A stretch of DNA of 64,000 nucleotides. Origin: Streptomyces sp. A0958. GTDB taxonomy: Bacteria > Actinomycetota > Actinomycetes > Streptomycetales > Streptomycetaceae. Below the pieces are notes generated by a model. The model ran no database searches, was not told the origin of the DNA, and saw only the letters and a list, made by a program, of their open reading frames with translations. Below, piece after piece: positions 8,554-16,994 of the stretch. The stretch is taken from the NCBI RefSeq assembly GCF_004795035.1, contig NZ_SSBK01000027.1:1-64000 (forward strand), in the 5' to 3' direction. Each line of letters begins with the position of its first letter. The first letter of the stretch is position 1. The translations under genes and the position numbers were made by a program.

Positions 8554-9234
8554 TCAGGGCCGGGCGATACCCGCGACGAAGCGGGCGGTCAGGGCCGTCG
8601 GAGCGGTGATGGCGGTGCCGACGACGACGCTGTGCGCGCCGCGCGCCAGGGCCTCGGCGGCGTCCTCGGGGGTGTTGATGCGGCCTTCGGCGACGACGGG
8701 TACGTCGACGGCGGCGGCGAGGGCGGCGACCAGGTCGAGGTCGGGGCCGGTCTGCTTCGGCTGCCCGGGGACGTAGCCGGACAGGGTCGTGGAGACGAAG
8801 TCCGCGCCGAGCCCGGCGGCGGTGACGCCCTCGGCGAGGGTGGAGACGTCGGCCATGACGAGGGCGCCGGCCGCGTGGACCGCCTCGACCAGCTCGGCGA
8901 ACGTCGAGCCGTCGGGGCGCGGCCGGTCGGTGGCGTCCGCGGCGACGACGGCCGCGCCGGCCTCGGCGACCGCCAGGGCGTGCCGGACGGTCGGCGTGAT
9001 GTACACCCCGACGTCGCCGTCCTTCCACAGGCCGATGACCGGCAGGTCGACGGCGGCCGTGATCGCGGCGACGACCTCGGGCTCGTTGGCGCGGATCGCC
9101 GCGCCGCCGCCGGCCACGGCCGACTGAGCGAGCCGCACCAGGGTGGAGGTCTCGCGCATCGGGTCGCCGGGGGGCGCCTGGCAGGACACGATCAGCTTGC
9201 CCTGGAGAGTGGTGGCCAGTTCCTGTGCGCTCAT
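8554..9234 (-). CDS. nanE: N-acetylmannosamine-6-phosphate 2-epimerase
   Basis: Converts ManNAc-6-P to GlcNAc-6-P, the third step of sialic-acid catabolism. This 226-residue TIM-barrel protein has the NanE hallmarks: KLIVSCQAPPGDPMRET at the N-terminus, AIRANEPEV, PVIGLWKDGD with the proposed catalytic Lys, YITPT, DATDRPRPDG and VVAEGRINTPEDA. Its ATG overlaps the nanK stop (ATGA at 9231-9234), implying translational coupling. Confidence 0.95.
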   Translation of the reverse strand: MSAQELATTLQGKLIVSCQAPPGDPMRETSTLVRLAQSAVAGGGAAIRANEPEVVAAITAAVDLPVIGLWKDGDVGVYITPTVRHALAVAEAGAAVVAADATDRPRPDGSTFAELVEAVHAAGALVMADVSTLAEGVTAAGLGADFVSTTLSGYVPGQPKQTGPDLDLVAALAAAVDVPVVAEGRINTPEDAAEALARGAHSVVVGTAITAPTALTARFVAGIARP

Positions 9235-10181
9235 CGGAGGGCTCCCGGGTGGTGGAGGGGAAGGGTGGTGGTGAGGGCGGCCGCGCCGAGCACGGCGGCG
9301 TCGTGGCCGAACAGCGGGGCGCGCGGGACGAGCCCGCGCAGCGGCCCCATCAGCTCCGCGGCGAACGCGGCCCGCAGCGCGTCCTCGTACAGCGGGCCGA
9401 TGCGCGGGACGCCGCCGCCGACGACGACCCGGTCGGGGCCGAGCGCGTTGGCGAGCCCGCCGAGGACGTGGCCGGCGGCCGCCGCGCCGGTGGTGATGGC
9501 GGTGACGGCGTCGGCGTCGCCCTCGGCGGCGCGCGCGGCGACGGTCTCCAGACGGTCCACGGGGGCACCGGTCAGCCGGGCGTAGTGGGCGGCGATGCCC
9601 GGCCCGGAGGCGATGACCTCCAGATGGCCGGTGGCCCCGCAGGTGCAGGGCAGCCCGGCCGCCTCGGGGCTCGGCAGATGGCCGAGGTGCCCGGCGATGC
9701 CGGACGCGCCGTGCAGCATCCGCCCGTCGACGGCGATCGCGCCGCCGACCCCGGTGCCGATGGCCGCGAAGAGCAGCGAGGCGTGGCCGTTCCCCTCGGC
9801 GCTCAGCGCGTCGAGTTCGGGCCCCGCGGTGGCGCGTACGTCGTTGTCGCAGGCCACCGCGTACCCGGTGCGGTTCGCCAGGCCGACGCCCAGCGGGGTG
9901 CCGGCCCAGCCGCGGATGGAGTCCGTGGCGCTGGTGACCATGCCGGTACGGGGGTCGATCACACCGGCCGCCGCGATGCCGAGCACGGTCGCGGTGCGGC
10001 CCGGGTCGACCTCCGCGGCGGCCGCCGCGAGCGCGTCGAGCACCGCCGCCGCGCCGTCGCGGGCCGGGGTGGGCCGGCTGTGCCGGGCCACGACCGTGCC
10101 GTCCGCGCCGAACAGCGCGGCGGCGATCTTCGTACCGCCCAGGTCCAGGCCGACGACCGGGCGCCGCATGGGAGCCGTCAT
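9231..10181 (-). CDS. nanK: N-acetylmannosamine kinase, ROK family
   Basis: A ROK-family sugar kinase expected to phosphorylate ManNAc to ManNAc-6-P. The N-terminus VVGLDLGGTKIAAALFG carries the ATP-binding DxGGT motif. The ROK cysteine cluster is CTCGATGHLE, preceded by GHLGH, as in zinc-binding ROK kinases. The start is the ATG at 10181 (MTAPMRRPVVG), which overlaps the nanA stop by four bases; a longer frame upstream has no support. At 316 residues it is the usual kinase length with no N-terminal DNA-binding domain, so it is not a NagC-type repressor. Sugar specificity is inferred from the nan operon. Confidence 0.9.
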   Translation of the reverse strand: MTAPMRRPVVGLDLGGTKIAAALFGADGTVVARHSRPTPARDGAAAVLDALAAAAAEVDPGRTATVLGIAAAGVIDPRTGMVTSATDSIRGWAGTPLGVGLANRTGYAVACDNDVRATAGPELDALSAEGNGHASLLFAAIGTGVGGAIAVDGRMLHGASGIAGHLGHLPSPEAAGLPCTCGATGHLEVIASGPGIAAHYARLTGAPVDRLETVAARAAEGDADAVTAITTGAAAAGHVLGGLANALGPDRVVVGGGVPRIGPLYEDALRAAFAAELMGPLRGLVPRAPLFGHDAAVLGAAALTTTLPLHHPGALR

Positions 10182-11137
10182 CGGACCGGCGGCAGACCGG
10201 CGTCGCGCAGCCGCCCGGAGACGAACGCGACGGACTCCGCGGACAGCTGGATCTGCGGGAAGACGGTGTCGCCGCACTCGATGATCCCCAGCAGCTGGAG
10301 CGCCGCCTTGAACGAGCCGAGCGCCGAGGAGCTGCGGCCCATGTCCGCCTCCGGACCGGCGTCGACCATCGCGAACAGCTCGACCAGCCGCTCCTGCTCC
10401 TTCGCGGCCAGCGTCCAGTCCCCGGCGCGCGCGGCGTCGTAGAGCCGTACGTAACCGGCCGGGTCCACGTTGCCGATGCCCGGGACGACGCCGTCGGCGC
10501 CGGCCAGCAGGGCCGCGTCCACGGTCAGTTCGGAACCGGTGAGGATGCTGAAGTCCGGGACCGGGCCCTGCGCGCGGCCCTCGCGGCCGCCGAGCTCGAC
10601 CACCATCCGGCGCAGTCCGCCCTCGTCGCCGCTGCTGTCCTTGAGGCCGGCCAGCGTGCCGTCCTCGGCCAGCTCGCGGACCAGGGCCGCGGAGAGCTTG
10701 CTGTGCACGGCGACCGGGATGTCGTACGCGAACAGCGGCAGGTCCACCTCGGCGCGCAGCCGGCGGAAGTGCCCGGCGATCTCCTTGGGGTGGGTGCGGG
10801 TGTAGAAGGGCGCGGTCGCGACCAGGGCGTCCGCGCCCAGCGCGGCGGCGGTCCCGGCGTGCTCGGCGACCCGGGCGGTGGTGGTGTCGATGACCCCGGC
10901 GAGGACCGGGACGCGGCCGTCGGTGGCGTTGACGACGGTCTCCAGGACCGTGCCGCGCTGCTCGTCGGTGAGGTAGGCGACCTCGCTGGTGGACCCGAGC
11001 GCGAACAGACCGTGCACGCCTGCGCCGATGAGGTGCTCGACGAGCCGGGCGAGGGAGGCGGTGTCGACCTCCCCGCGGGAGTCGAGCGGGGTGCAGACCG
11101 GCGGGACGACGCCGCGCAGCGGTGCGGTCAGAGACAT
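10178..11137 (-). CDS. nanA: N-acetylneuraminate lyase, DapA/NanA family
   Basis: A class I aldolase cleaving N-acetylneuraminate to ManNAc and pyruvate. This 319-residue barrel has GSTSEVAYLT at the carboxylate-binding loop, the Tyr in LFAYDIPV and the Schiff-base Lys in LAGLKDSSGD. It is the first gene of the leftward operon, 150 bases from a divergent FadR/GntR gene. A second copy (22654-23589) shares these motifs, including APFYTRTH, and sits in the ABC-importer operon. DapA paralogs are hard to separate by motif alone; the sialic-acid assignment rests on nanE, nanK and sialidase neighbours. Confidence 0.85.
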   Translation of the reverse strand: MSLTAPLRGVVPPVCTPLDSRGEVDTASLARLVEHLIGAGVHGLFALGSTSEVAYLTDEQRGTVLETVVNATDGRVPVLAGVIDTTTARVAEHAGTAAALGADALVATAPFYTRTHPKEIAGHFRRLRAEVDLPLFAYDIPVAVHSKLSAALVRELAEDGTLAGLKDSSGDEGGLRRMVVELGGREGRAQGPVPDFSILTGSELTVDAALLAGADGVVPGIGNVDPAGYVRLYDAARAGDWTLAAKEQERLVELFAMVDAGPEADMGRSSSALGSFKAALQLLGIIECGDTVFPQIQLSAESVAFVSGRLRDAGLPPVR

Positions 11138-11203
11138 GGTGGAAGGCTCCAGCTGATCGGGATGCCGGTCCGGGGCCGAACGGCTACCCGGATCGAGACG
11201 TGA

Positions 11204-11216
11204 GACGTAAGATGTC
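11204..11216. promoter_or_regulatory. Candidate FadR/GntR operator in the nan promoter
   Basis: GACGTAAGATGTC lies between nanA and the divergent regulator. It differs by one base from GACGTCAGATGTC at 15992-16004 and from the complement of 16894-16906. All three lie in sialic-acid promoters next to FadR-type regulators, which makes it the best candidate operator. Confidence 0.55.
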
Positions 11217-11287
11217 CTATGTCTGCTTCACCTTAATCAGATGCTCCTGCGACCGGTCAAGGGGCAACGGCACCTCGGGAGGACGTT

Positions 11288-11974
11288 GTGGCGCGGCCCA
11301 CCATGGCTCAGGACATCGAGCGCAGGATCAAGGAACTCATCCTGGAGCGCCGCCTCGCGCCGGGCGACGCGCTGCCCACGGAGAGCGAGCTGATGGACCT
11401 CTTCGAGGCCGGCCGGGTCTCCGTGCGCGAGGCCCTGAAATCGCTCCAGGCGGTCAACGTCGTGGAGATCCGCCGGGGCTACGGCACCTTCGTGGGCTCG
11501 CTCTCCCTGTCGCCGTTCGCCGAGGGCCTGGCCTTCCGCGCGGCCGTCCGCCACCGCCAGGGCGAGCCGGGCCTGGCCGAGCTGATGAAGGTGCGCGAGG
11601 CGCTGGAGGCCGGGCTCGTAGGGGCCGTCGCGGCTGGCGTCCCGGACGAGGACATCGACGTGCTGCGCGCGCTCGTCGCGAAGATGGAGGCGGAGGCCGG
11701 CGGCGGCCGGGTCGCCCGCGCCACGGACCGCGCCTTCCACCTCGCCCTGTACGCCTCGCTCGACAACCACCTGCTCAGCGAGGTGCTCGACGCGTTCTGG
11801 GCGGCGATGGACCGGGTGCGCGAGGACTTCGACGACGGCCACCAGGACCCGTCGGTCACCTGCTCCCAGCACCGGGAGATCGTGGAGGCGGTCGCGGCGG
11901 CCGACGGCGAACGCGCGGTCCGGGCCATGCGCACCCACTTCGACGGCATCCGCGACCGGCTCGAAGTCGGCTGA
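11288..11974 (+). CDS. FadR-subfamily GntR regulator of the nan operon
   Basis: A 228-residue transcription factor. The winged helix spans roughly residues 8-75: LPTESELMDLFEAGRVSVREALKSL is followed by the wing RRGYGTFVG. The C-terminal all-helical FCD domain shows metal- or ligand-binding His residues in DRAFHLALY and QHREIV. FCD regulators usually sense a pathway sugar or acid. Divergent orientation from nanA, with the shared motif in between, suggests it controls nanAKET and perhaps itself. GTG start with GGGAGGA about five bases upstream. The effector (Neu5Ac, ManNAc-6-P or another) cannot be read from sequence. Confidence 0.85.
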   Translation: MARPTMAQDIERRIKELILERRLAPGDALPTESELMDLFEAGRVSVREALKSLQAVNVVEIRRGYGTFVGSLSLSPFAEGLAFRAAVRHRQGEPGLAELMKVREALEAGLVGAVAAGVPDEDIDVLRALVAKMEAEAGGGRVARATDRAFHLALYASLDNHLLSEVLDAFWAAMDRVREDFDDGHQDPSVTCSQHREIVEAVAAADGERAVRAMRTHFDGIRDRLEVG

Positions 11975-12039
11975 GGGCCGGGCAGACCGACCCGTGAGGC
12001 CGGGCGGCGTGAGGCGGGGCCGGCCCAGGCCGCCCGGAG

Positions 12040-12087
12040 GGGACGGGTCCGTGCGCCGCCCTTCCCGGCGGCCCACGGACCCGTCCC
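12040..12087. terminator. Terminator between regulator and sialidase
   Basis: A 14-bp perfect stem, GGGACGGGTCCGTG pairing with 12074-12087, plus an inner GCCG/CGGC pairing. It lies between convergent genes. Confidence 0.75.
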
Positions 12088-12098
12088 GGCCCTCCCGG

Positions 12099-13535
12099 TT
12101 ACGGCGTGACCGTCACCGTCCTGCTGCCCGACGCCGTTTTGCCGTCCGACCGGAACGTCGCGGTCAGCGTCGCGGCGCCCGACGCGGCGGCCGGGATCGT
12201 GACCGGCACCTTGATGTTGGCGCCCTCGCCCGGACGCGTCGCCGGGAACGCCACCTGCCTGGTCGTCCAGCCGCTCGGCACGCTCAGCTCGACCGTGCCC
12301 GCGCTGCGGGTGACGTCCATCCGGTTGACGACCCGGACCGTCACCTCCGCGGTGGTGCCGGCCTTCAGAGTGGCCGGCGGGGTGATGGTGATGTCCGCGC
12401 AGGTCCCGCCGAGCCACTTCAGGTCGAAGGAGTCGTACGTGATGTGCTCGGCGTTGCCCCGCTCGTACAGCAGGCCGAGCCGGCCGTCCGGCAGCCGGGT
12501 CAGCGTCGAGTAGGCCGCGGCGCCCGGGTCGACCACCTTCTTGATCGGCCAGGTCTTCCCGTTGTCGCAGGACATCTTGACCGTGAGGTTCTTCCGCGAC
12601 GTGGCCTCGGTGTTGCTGAACAGCAGCCAGGAGGACTGGGGGTTCGAGGCCGGCGCGTCGGGGGCGTAGCGCATGATCGAGCCGTTGTTCGCGGGGTCGG
12701 GGAGCTGGGTGTCCTGGACGAACGGGGTGTACGTCACCCCGCCGTCCGAGGAGTACGCGATCGTCCGGTAGGGCGCCGAGCGGTTGTTGAGCATGATCCG
12801 GCCGTCGTTCAGCTCGACGGTCTTGTTCTCGTCGCCGCCCGGACCGACCGGCGTGCCCGTCTTCCAGGTCTCGCCGTGGTCGTCGCTGTACGCGCTGACC
12901 GCGTAGTTGGCGCCGTTGTTGCGGATGGCGTACTGCTGGATCAGCCGGCCCTTGTGGGCGCCGTTGCGCAGCTGGATGCCCTCGCCCGACGCCGCGAACA
13001 TGCCGCCCCAGGCCGGGTTCTTGATCTGCTTGGTGATCCGGCGGTGGGTCCAGGTGAGCCCGTCGTCGTCGGAGTAGCTGTAGTCCGCCTGCAGGACGTT
13101 CGGGTCGCTCTCGTCGTTGCCGGTGGCCGAGCCGAAGAAGCCCTGGTTCTCGCCTGCCGCGTAGAACAGGAAGATGCGGCCGGTCGTGCGGTCGACGAGC
13201 AGGCTCGGGTCCCCGTAGCCCTTGGGGGCGGCGTCCTTGCGGACCACCTGCTGCGCCTGCCAGGTCGTACCGCCGTCGGTGCTGCGGCGCAGCACGACGC
13301 CGATGTTGGAGGGGAGGTCGCCCAGGGTGGGGCGGGCGTCGTACGCGGCGAGCAGGGTGCCCTTGTTCGACGTGGTCAGGGCGGGGATGCGGTAGTGGGG
13401 GGAGCCGACTCCGTCGACGGTCAGGTCCTGGGACGTGAGCGTGCCGGGGGCGGGCGTGGCGGCCTGCGCGGTACCGGTCGCGGCGACCACCATGAGGGTG
13501 GCGCCGATCAGTGCGACAGGGACGGTTCGCTGCAT
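12099..13535 (-). CDS. Secreted exo-alpha-sialidase (GH33)
   Basis: Releases terminal sialic acids from glycoconjugates outside the cell. Residues 1-25 form a Sec signal ending in GTAQAA. The catalytic beta-propeller has the SPHYRIPAL motif with the conserved Arg, and five Asp-box repeats: STDGGTTW, SDDDGLTW, SDDHGETW, SSDGGVTY and SCDNGKTW. The nucleophile Tyr region and a late Arg are consistent with YSTLTRLPDGRLGLLYERG. The last 90 residues form an Ig-like NEW3-type domain (VTVRVVNRMD to RTVTVTP) that may aid binding. It is the last gene of an operon with two esterases that could strip O-acetyl groups blocking its action. Confidence 0.92.
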   Translation of the reverse strand: MQRTVPVALIGATLMVVAATGTAQAATPAPGTLTSQDLTVDGVGSPHYRIPALTTSNKGTLLAAYDARPTLGDLPSNIGVVLRRSTDGGTTWQAQQVVRKDAAPKGYGDPSLLVDRTTGRIFLFYAAGENQGFFGSATGNDESDPNVLQADYSYSDDDGLTWTHRRITKQIKNPAWGGMFAASGEGIQLRNGAHKGRLIQQYAIRNNGANYAVSAYSDDHGETWKTGTPVGPGGDENKTVELNDGRIMLNNRSAPYRTIAYSSDGGVTYTPFVQDTQLPDPANNGSIMRYAPDAPASNPQSSWLLFSNTEATSRKNLTVKMSCDNGKTWPIKKVVDPGAAAYSTLTRLPDGRLGLLYERGNAEHITYDSFDLKWLGGTCADITITPPATLKAGTTAEVTVRVVNRMDVTRSAGTVELSVPSGWTTRQVAFPATRPGEGANIKVPVTIPAAASGAATLTATFRSDGKTASGSRTVTVTP

Positions 13536-13607
13536 GGACGATCTCTCTTCTCGGAAGGTTGGTGCTTCTCGAAGGGTGGGAGATTGCTGGAGGCGGACGG
13601 CCGCCGG

Positions 13608-14906
13608 CTACGGGATGTGCAGGGAGCAGACCCGGCTGTCCGCCTCGAAGATCCGCAGGTCCTTGATCATCTTCAGGACGACGCGGTGGTGGCCCCGCTC
13701 GTTGGGGTGGAGCCCGTCGCTGAGCAGGGACAGGGGGACCTGGCCGCCGTTGCCGGTCAGCCAGTCGTTGTAGTGGTCCACGAAGACCGTGTTCTGCTGG
13801 GCCGCGACCTCGCCCATGACCCGCGCATAGCCCGAAAGCCCCACCCGCCCCGGCCACTTCGCCGGATCGACGGGGTTGGGGGACTGGAGCACCGGCACCG
13901 GGGAGCCGGGCAGGGCGCGCACGGAGCGCACCAGCGAGACGAGGTTGGACCGGTAGGTGTCGAGGCCGAGGCCCGACGTCGCGATGTCATTGGTGCCGAT
14001 CATGATCGAGACCACGTGCGGCGAGAAGGCGGTGACCCGCTGGACGAACTGCGCGACGAGTTCGGCGCTGGACGCGCCGCTCACCCCGGAGTCGATCACG
14101 AAGTCCCGGTTCTTCGGCTTGCCCAGCTCCCAGCGGACGCGCTCCGTCCAGTGCTCCGGGTAGCTGCGCCAGCCGTTGGTGTGCAGCGCGCCGTGCGTGA
14201 TGCTGTCCCCGGTGATGACCCAGGTGGCCGGGGAGTTGCTGTTGAGGATGACGGAGAGCCGGCCCAGGTCCGCGAGGTCGGGGCGCGGGCACTGCGCGAC
14301 GAGTTCGCTCTCGCTCAGCACCCGGTCCCAGACCGCGGCCCGCTCGATGGTGCCGGTGCAGAACCACTCGCCGCCGGGGTGGTCGCTGTCGGTGTTGCGG
14401 CCCAGCGACAGGGCGGTGAGCTTCGAGACGCTGCCGAAGAAGGGGTGCGAGGCCGTCTCGAAGACCGTACGGCCCCCGGCGTGCAACCGGGTGCCCGAGG
14501 CGTCGACGGTCACGGCGACGGTGTGGAGTTCACCGTCGTCATAACGTGTCCTGGTCATGACATTCACGAGGATCGCGCCCTTCTCGCGCACGGAGAACTG
14601 AAGGGCGCCGCCGCTCAGGTTGAGCGTGATGTTGGAGGAGGGGGCGGTCGGGTCCGATGCGCTGATCAGCGTCATCGCCTGGTTGTGGCTGGTGGTGCGG
14701 AAGGTGACGACGATGGTTCCCGTCATGAGCGGGGCGAGTACGCCGGCCTGGTTCGACAGGTCGACGTACTCGCTGCCGTCCAGGTCCACCGGGGTGGCGT
14801 GGTCCAGGATCGGACCGCTGCCCGAGGCAGCGGCGAAGGCGCGGCCGCCGAGCTGGGTGCTCAGCGCTGCCGCGCCCGCGGCGAAAAGCATGGATCGTCT
14901 GCGCAC
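13608..14906 (-). CDS. Secreted LamG-SGNH hydrolase, probable sialate O-acetylesterase
   Basis: An exported esterase of 432 residues. The N-terminus RRRSMLFAAGAAALS is twin-arginine-like. Residues about 40-205 resemble a LamG/concanavalin-like jelly roll (IVVTFRTTSHNQAMTLISAS, ERAAVWDRVLSESEL). The SGNH catalytic domain follows with GDSITHG (nucleophile Ser), GTNDIA and DGLHPNERGHH (Asp-His pair). GTG start with GGAGG eight bases upstream. Sitting between a CE7 esterase and a sialidase, and under the shared promoter motif, it is inferred to remove O-acetyl groups from sialic acids so that the sialidase can act. The substrate is not provable here, and other glycan esters are possible. Confidence 0.8.
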   Translation of the reverse strand: MRRRSMLFAAGAAALSTQLGGRAFAAASGSGPILDHATPVDLDGSEYVDLSNQAGVLAPLMTGTIVVTFRTTSHNQAMTLISASDPTAPSSNITLNLSGGALQFSVREKGAILVNVMTRTRYDDGELHTVAVTVDASGTRLHAGGRTVFETASHPFFGSVSKLTALSLGRNTDSDHPGGEWFCTGTIERAAVWDRVLSESELVAQCPRPDLADLGRLSVILNSNSPATWVITGDSITHGALHTNGWRSYPEHWTERVRWELGKPKNRDFVIDSGVSGASSAELVAQFVQRVTAFSPHVVSIMIGTNDIATSGLGLDTYRSNLVSLVRSVRALPGSPVPVLQSPNPVDPAKWPGRVGLSGYARVMGEVAAQQNTVFVDHYNDWLTGNGGQVPLSLLSDGLHPNERGHHRVVLKMIKDLRIFEADSRVCSLHIP

Positions 14907-14921
14907 GGAAGGTGCCTCCGG

Positions 14922-15923
14922 TCAGGAGTGGCCGGCCTGCCCCGATGACAGGCCTGCGAACAGGGAGGCCACCCAGGCCAGTTGCTCCCGCTGCTGGTAT
15001 TCCGCGCCGCCCTCGTGCCCGTTGAACGGGTAGACCCGTACGTCCTTGGGTCCGGCGTAGCCGTTGTAGGCGGTGAAGCACGTGGAGGGCGGGCAGATGT
15101 CGTCCATCATCGCGATGGAGAACAGCGCGGGGGCCGTCGCCCGGGTGGCGAGCAGTGCGGCGTCGAAGTACGAGAGCGTGGTGAAGACCGACTCGGTGCG
15201 GTCCCGGTGCAGCTTGAGGTATTCGGCGATCTCGGTGTACGGCGGGCGGCCCGCGATCCGGGCGCCCCGGGGGATGTTGCACAGGAACGGCACGTCCGGC
15301 ATCACCCCCGCGAGCCCCGGCACGAGCCCGGCGACGGCCAGGGTGATGCCGCCGCCCTGGCTGACGCCGGTCACCACGACGCGGTCCGGGTCGATCTCGG
15401 GGTGCTCGCGGGCCGCGTCCACGCAGCGCACCGCGTCCGCGTACAGCCGCCGGTAGTAGTACGTCTCGGGGCTCTCGATGCCCCGGGTCAGGAAGCCGGG
15501 TACGACTCCGGAGGCGCCGCCGTCCGGGTCGGCGGTGGCCCCGCCGGCCGCCGACCAGCCCTGGCCGCGGGTGTCCATCAGCAGGTGCGCGTAGCCGGCC
15601 GAGGCCCACAGCAGGTTCTCGTGCGCCAGGCCCCGGCCGCGGCCGTACCCCAGGAACTCCACGACGCAGCCGAGCGGTTCGGTGGACCCGGCCGGCATCC
15701 GCAGCCAGCCGCGCACCGGCTGCCCGGCGAACCCGGGGATCGTCACGTCGTAGGTGCGGACCTGGGTGAGCCCGGTCTCCACCTCGGTGAACACGGGCTT
15801 GTCCGCCGCGCAGGAGCGGGCCTCGTCCAGCGTCCGGGACCAGAAGGCGTCGAAGTCCGCCGGAGCGGGCAGCGGCGGCAGGTAGTCGCGGCATTCGTCG
15901 AGCGAGAGGTCCGTCAACGGCAT
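14922..15923 (-). CDS. CE7 acetyl esterase (acetylxylan esterase/cephalosporin C deacetylase family)
   Basis: A 333-residue alpha/beta hydrolase of carbohydrate esterase family 7. The family triplet is visible: MDTRGQGWS, the nucleophile elbow GVSQGGG, and the catalytic His in NGHEGG near the C-terminus. CE7 enzymes are usually cytosolic and remove acetyl groups from small sugars; I see no signal peptide, in keeping with that. The start is ATG 15923 (MPLTDLSLDE), eight bases after AGGAGG; an ATG at 15959 lacks a ribosome-binding site. It is the first gene of the esterase-esterase-sialidase operon, with the operator-like motif about 70 bases upstream. Likely role: deacetylating imported or released O-acetyl sugars, perhaps O-acetyl-Neu5Ac. 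Confidence 0.85.
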   Translation of the reverse strand: MPLTDLSLDECRDYLPPLPAPADFDAFWSRTLDEARSCAADKPVFTEVETGLTQVRTYDVTIPGFAGQPVRGWLRMPAGSTEPLGCVVEFLGYGRGRGLAHENLLWASAGYAHLLMDTRGQGWSAAGGATADPDGGASGVVPGFLTRGIESPETYYYRRLYADAVRCVDAAREHPEIDPDRVVVTGVSQGGGITLAVAGLVPGLAGVMPDVPFLCNIPRGARIAGRPPYTEIAEYLKLHRDRTESVFTTLSYFDAALLATRATAPALFSIAMMDDICPPSTCFTAYNGYAGPKDVRVYPFNGHEGGAEYQQREQLAWVASLFAGLSSGQAGHS

Positions 15924-15991
15924 GGAGGTGCCCTCCTGGGGCGCGGCGGGAAGTGCCATGTGCGAGGTCGTGCACCGGTCATCAGACGGAT

Positions 15992-16004
15992 GACGTCAGA
16001 TGTC
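15992..16004. promoter_or_regulatory. Candidate FadR/GntR operator upstream of the esterase-sialidase operon
   Basis: GACGTCAGATGTC is the exact reverse complement of the core at 16894-16906 and one base from 11204-11216. A further half-site, CATCAGAC, lies just upstream at 15980-15987. It is placed about 70 bases before the CE7 start, fitting a promoter-proximal operator. Confidence 0.6.
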
Positions 16005-16106
16005 CTGTCGGCACACGGACCCTAGGCACCGCCTGCGGCGGCCGTCAAGGGTCGTCCCGGGGTCCGTCCGTGGGCGCCGCCCGCCGCGAGACGCGCGCCC
16101 GGCGGC

Positions 16107-16826
16107 TCAGCGCCGGGCGCGGGCCTCGGAGATCCGGCGCCGCACGGGCGCGTAGTGCTCGCCGAGCGCCTTGATGAACCCGGCGCTGTCACCGGCCCGG
16201 GCGGCATTCACGATGTTCTGGTGGGCGGTGATCGTCTCGGTCTCGTCGGCCTGCGTGAAACCGTCCAGGTGCGGCGCGACGATCGTGTACACGTCCCAGA
16301 AGGCCATCGAGAGCTGGCCGATCAGCTCGTTGCCCAGCGGGGCGACGAGCAGGGCGTGGAAGGCGCGGTCGGCGTCGACGAAGCCGTGGCCCTCCTGCGC
16401 GCCCGTCTCGCGCATGGTGGCCACCAGGGCGTCCAGCGAGTCCAGCTGTTCGGCGCTGAGCCGCGAGACGATCCGGTCGGCCATCCCGCGCTCGAAGAGT
16501 TCGCGCACGTCGACCAGGTCGGCCATCACCTGGAAGTCGTCGTCGGGGGAGAGCAGGCCCCGGAAGGTCAGGCTCTCCACCAGCGCGGACAGGCTCAGCC
16601 GGCCGACGTAGGTGCCGTGGCCGTGGCGGACCTCCACGATGTCCAGCGCGTTGAGGATCTTGACGGCCTCGCGGACGCTGGAGCGGCTGGCGCCGAGCGC
16701 CTCGCACAGGGCGGGCTCGGTGGGCAGCGGGTCGCCGGGACGGAGCCGTTCCTCGAGGATGTACCGCTTGATGCCGTCGACGACTTCCTGCCGGAGCAAC
16801 TGCCGGCCGGGCCTCGTTCCGGACAT
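16107..16826 (-). CDS. FadR-subfamily GntR regulator of the sialic-acid ABC operon
   Basis: A 239-residue paralog of the regulator at 11288. DNA-binding segment LPTEPALCEALGASRSSVREAVKILN, wing HGHGTYVGRLSLSALVESL, then an FCD domain with DADRAFHALLVA and HQNIVNA. The start is ATG 16826 (MSGTRPGRQL), seven bases after GGGGAG; the longer upstream frame has no support. It is divergent from the solute-binding protein gene, with a near-perfect palindrome between them, so autoregulation plus control of the importer is the simplest model. The two regulators share motif-level wing and helix features, so cross-talk at the shared 13-bp motif is plausible. Confidence 0.85.
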   Translation of the reverse strand: MSGTRPGRQLLRQEVVDGIKRYILEERLRPGDPLPTEPALCEALGASRSSVREAVKILNALDIVEVRHGHGTYVGRLSLSALVESLTFRGLLSPDDDFQVMADLVDVRELFERGMADRIVSRLSAEQLDSLDALVATMRETGAQEGHGFVDADRAFHALLVAPLGNELIGQLSMAFWDVYTIVAPHLDGFTQADETETITAHQNIVNAARAGDSAGFIKALGEHYAPVRRRISEARARR

Positions 16827-16887
16827 ATGTGAACTCCCCACCTCTTGACCCCTCTCGATTGTCAAGCTACGTTCCCACGCTATCAAG

Positions 16888-16912
16888 GCATCAGACATCT
16901 GACGTCTGATGC
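16888..16912. promoter_or_regulatory. Palindromic operator in the regulator/ABC-importer promoter
   Basis: Arms GCATCAGAC and GTCTGATGC are perfect inverted repeats separated by seven bases. The core 16894-16906, GACATCTGACGTC, is the reverse complement of the motif at 15992. It lies between divergent genes and is the strongest copy of the shared element. Confidence 0.7.
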
Positions 16913-16994
16913 TCAGGTCCCGCGGTCCCCCGTGAACCTGCGCCAGCCCCCTTTTCCCGTCCACGACGCCCCACCTCAAGTCCCTGGAGGACCC

